This document shows, in pieces, positions 23,355 through 23,606 of a stretch of DNA of 23,606 bases. Every line of letters starts with the position of its first letter. Within the stretch, counting starts at the first letter, position 1. The translations under genes were made by a program, and so were the position numbers. The DNA is from SVTX01 sp045542075 (GTDB lineage: Bacteria > Bacillota > Clostridia > Oscillospirales > CAG-272): assembly GCA_045542075.1 (NCBI GenBank), contig JAZQKI010000040.1, forward strand, positions 1 through 23,606. The letters are read 5' to 3'. Below the pieces are notes generated by a model. It did not search any database. It was not told the origin of the DNA and saw only the letters and a program-made list of their open reading frames with translations.

Positions 23355-23363
23355 TGTTATAAT
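23355..23363 (+). promoter_or_regulatory. extended -10 promoter upstream of rhamnulokinase gene
   Basis: TGTTATAAT gives the TGn extension plus a perfect -10 (23358-23363). No good -35 hexamer is found at 16-18 nt, as is common for extended -10 promoters or activator-dependent ones. The leader is about 75 nt. Confidence 0.55.
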
Positions 23364-23445
23364 ATTTGTAACTAAATAAAATGCAAAACTATGTTTTTAA
23401 GTATGCGGACACAGTGCCGCAGACAAGAAAGGAAGGGTTACAACT

Positions 23446-23606
23446 ATGGCAGAATTAAAGATGCTCGCCATCGACCTCGGCGCGTCCAGCGGCCGCGGCA
23501 TTATCGGGAAATTCGACGGCGAAAAGATCACTCTGGAAGAAATCCATCGTTTCTCCAATGACCCCGTCATGCTCCCCACCGGTTTCTACTGGGATACGCT
23601 CCGCAT
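23446..23606 (+). CDS. rhaB: rhamnulokinase, N-terminal fragment cut by window edge
   Basis: The first ~53 residues read MAELKMLAIDLGASSGRGII, then GKFDGEKITLEEIHRFSND, then GFYWDTLR. AIDLGASSGR is the phosphate-binding opening of FGGY sugar kinases, and LGASSGR with HRF and YWD following is typical of rhamnulokinase, which phosphorylates L-rhamnulose. SD AGGAAGG lies about 9 nt before ATG 23446. This stretch is GC-richer (about 55% by count) than the neighbours look and prefers ATC/GGC/CTC codons, so it may be a later acquisition or a highly expressed gene. The remainder, and probably other rhamnose genes, lie beyond the window. Confidence 0.82.
   Translation, partial: MAELKMLAIDLGASSGRGIIGKFDGEKITLEEIHRFSNDPVMLPTGFYWDTLR

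Overview
The window looks like a chromosomal stretch from a spore-forming Clostridia-class Firmicute, probably an uncultured gut-type lineage. Evidence: dipicolinate synthase genes dpaA/dpaB (endospore core), formate-tetrahydrofolate ligase, a type II pantothenate kinase, the MEP isoprenoid genes ispD/ispF, RqcH-type ribosome quality control, and textbook sigma-A promoters with purine-rich Shine-Dalgarno (SD) sites. Base composition looks mid-40s %GC by eye. I see no IS element, prophage, CRISPR array or rRNA; most of the window is housekeeping.

Layout. 1-68: 3'-truncated tRNA-Arg(CCU) on the minus strand. 202-690: a small cytosolic-type Cu/Zn superoxide dismutase, convergent with nadE (722-2629, minus). 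Next, all on minus: an acyl-CoA synthetase (2773-4494), a HExxH membrane protein (4641-5444) and rqcH (5455-7224). A symmetric divergent promoter pair at 7256-7298 separates rqcH from coaW and an M48 peptidase (7344-9448, plus). alaS (9547-12174) and a small MerR-like regulator (12350-12805) follow on plus.

The minus strand then carries rpe (12897-13568) and a long operon read from 19420 down to 13734: XRE regulator, fhs, tsaE, tsaB, rpiB, ispD, ispF. Divergent from that is yerC/trpR-like, a methyltransferase and hslO (19639-21622, plus). dpaA-dpaB (23219-21751, minus) converge on hslO. The start of a rhamnulokinase gene runs off the right edge (23446-23606, plus).

How the genes fit together: the long operon combines one-carbon metabolism (Fhs), two parts of the t6A tRNA-modification machinery (TsaE, TsaB), a pentose-phosphate isomerase (RpiB) and two consecutive-pathway MEP enzymes (IspD, IspF). 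RqcH and AlaRS are linked in function, because RqcH adds alanine tails using Ala-tRNA, but they are not one operon.

I do not see an obviously new multi-gene defence or mobile system. The strongest oddity is NadE: its glutaminase domain has Tyr where the family has the nucleophilic Cys. Also notable are the palindromic back-to-back promoter between rqcH and coaW, a repeated GTGA-TATAAT promoter signature, a perfect 20-bp palindrome over the start of the MerR-like gene, two inverted copies of a two-hairpin element flanking that gene, and an unexplained structured spacer downstream of ispF.
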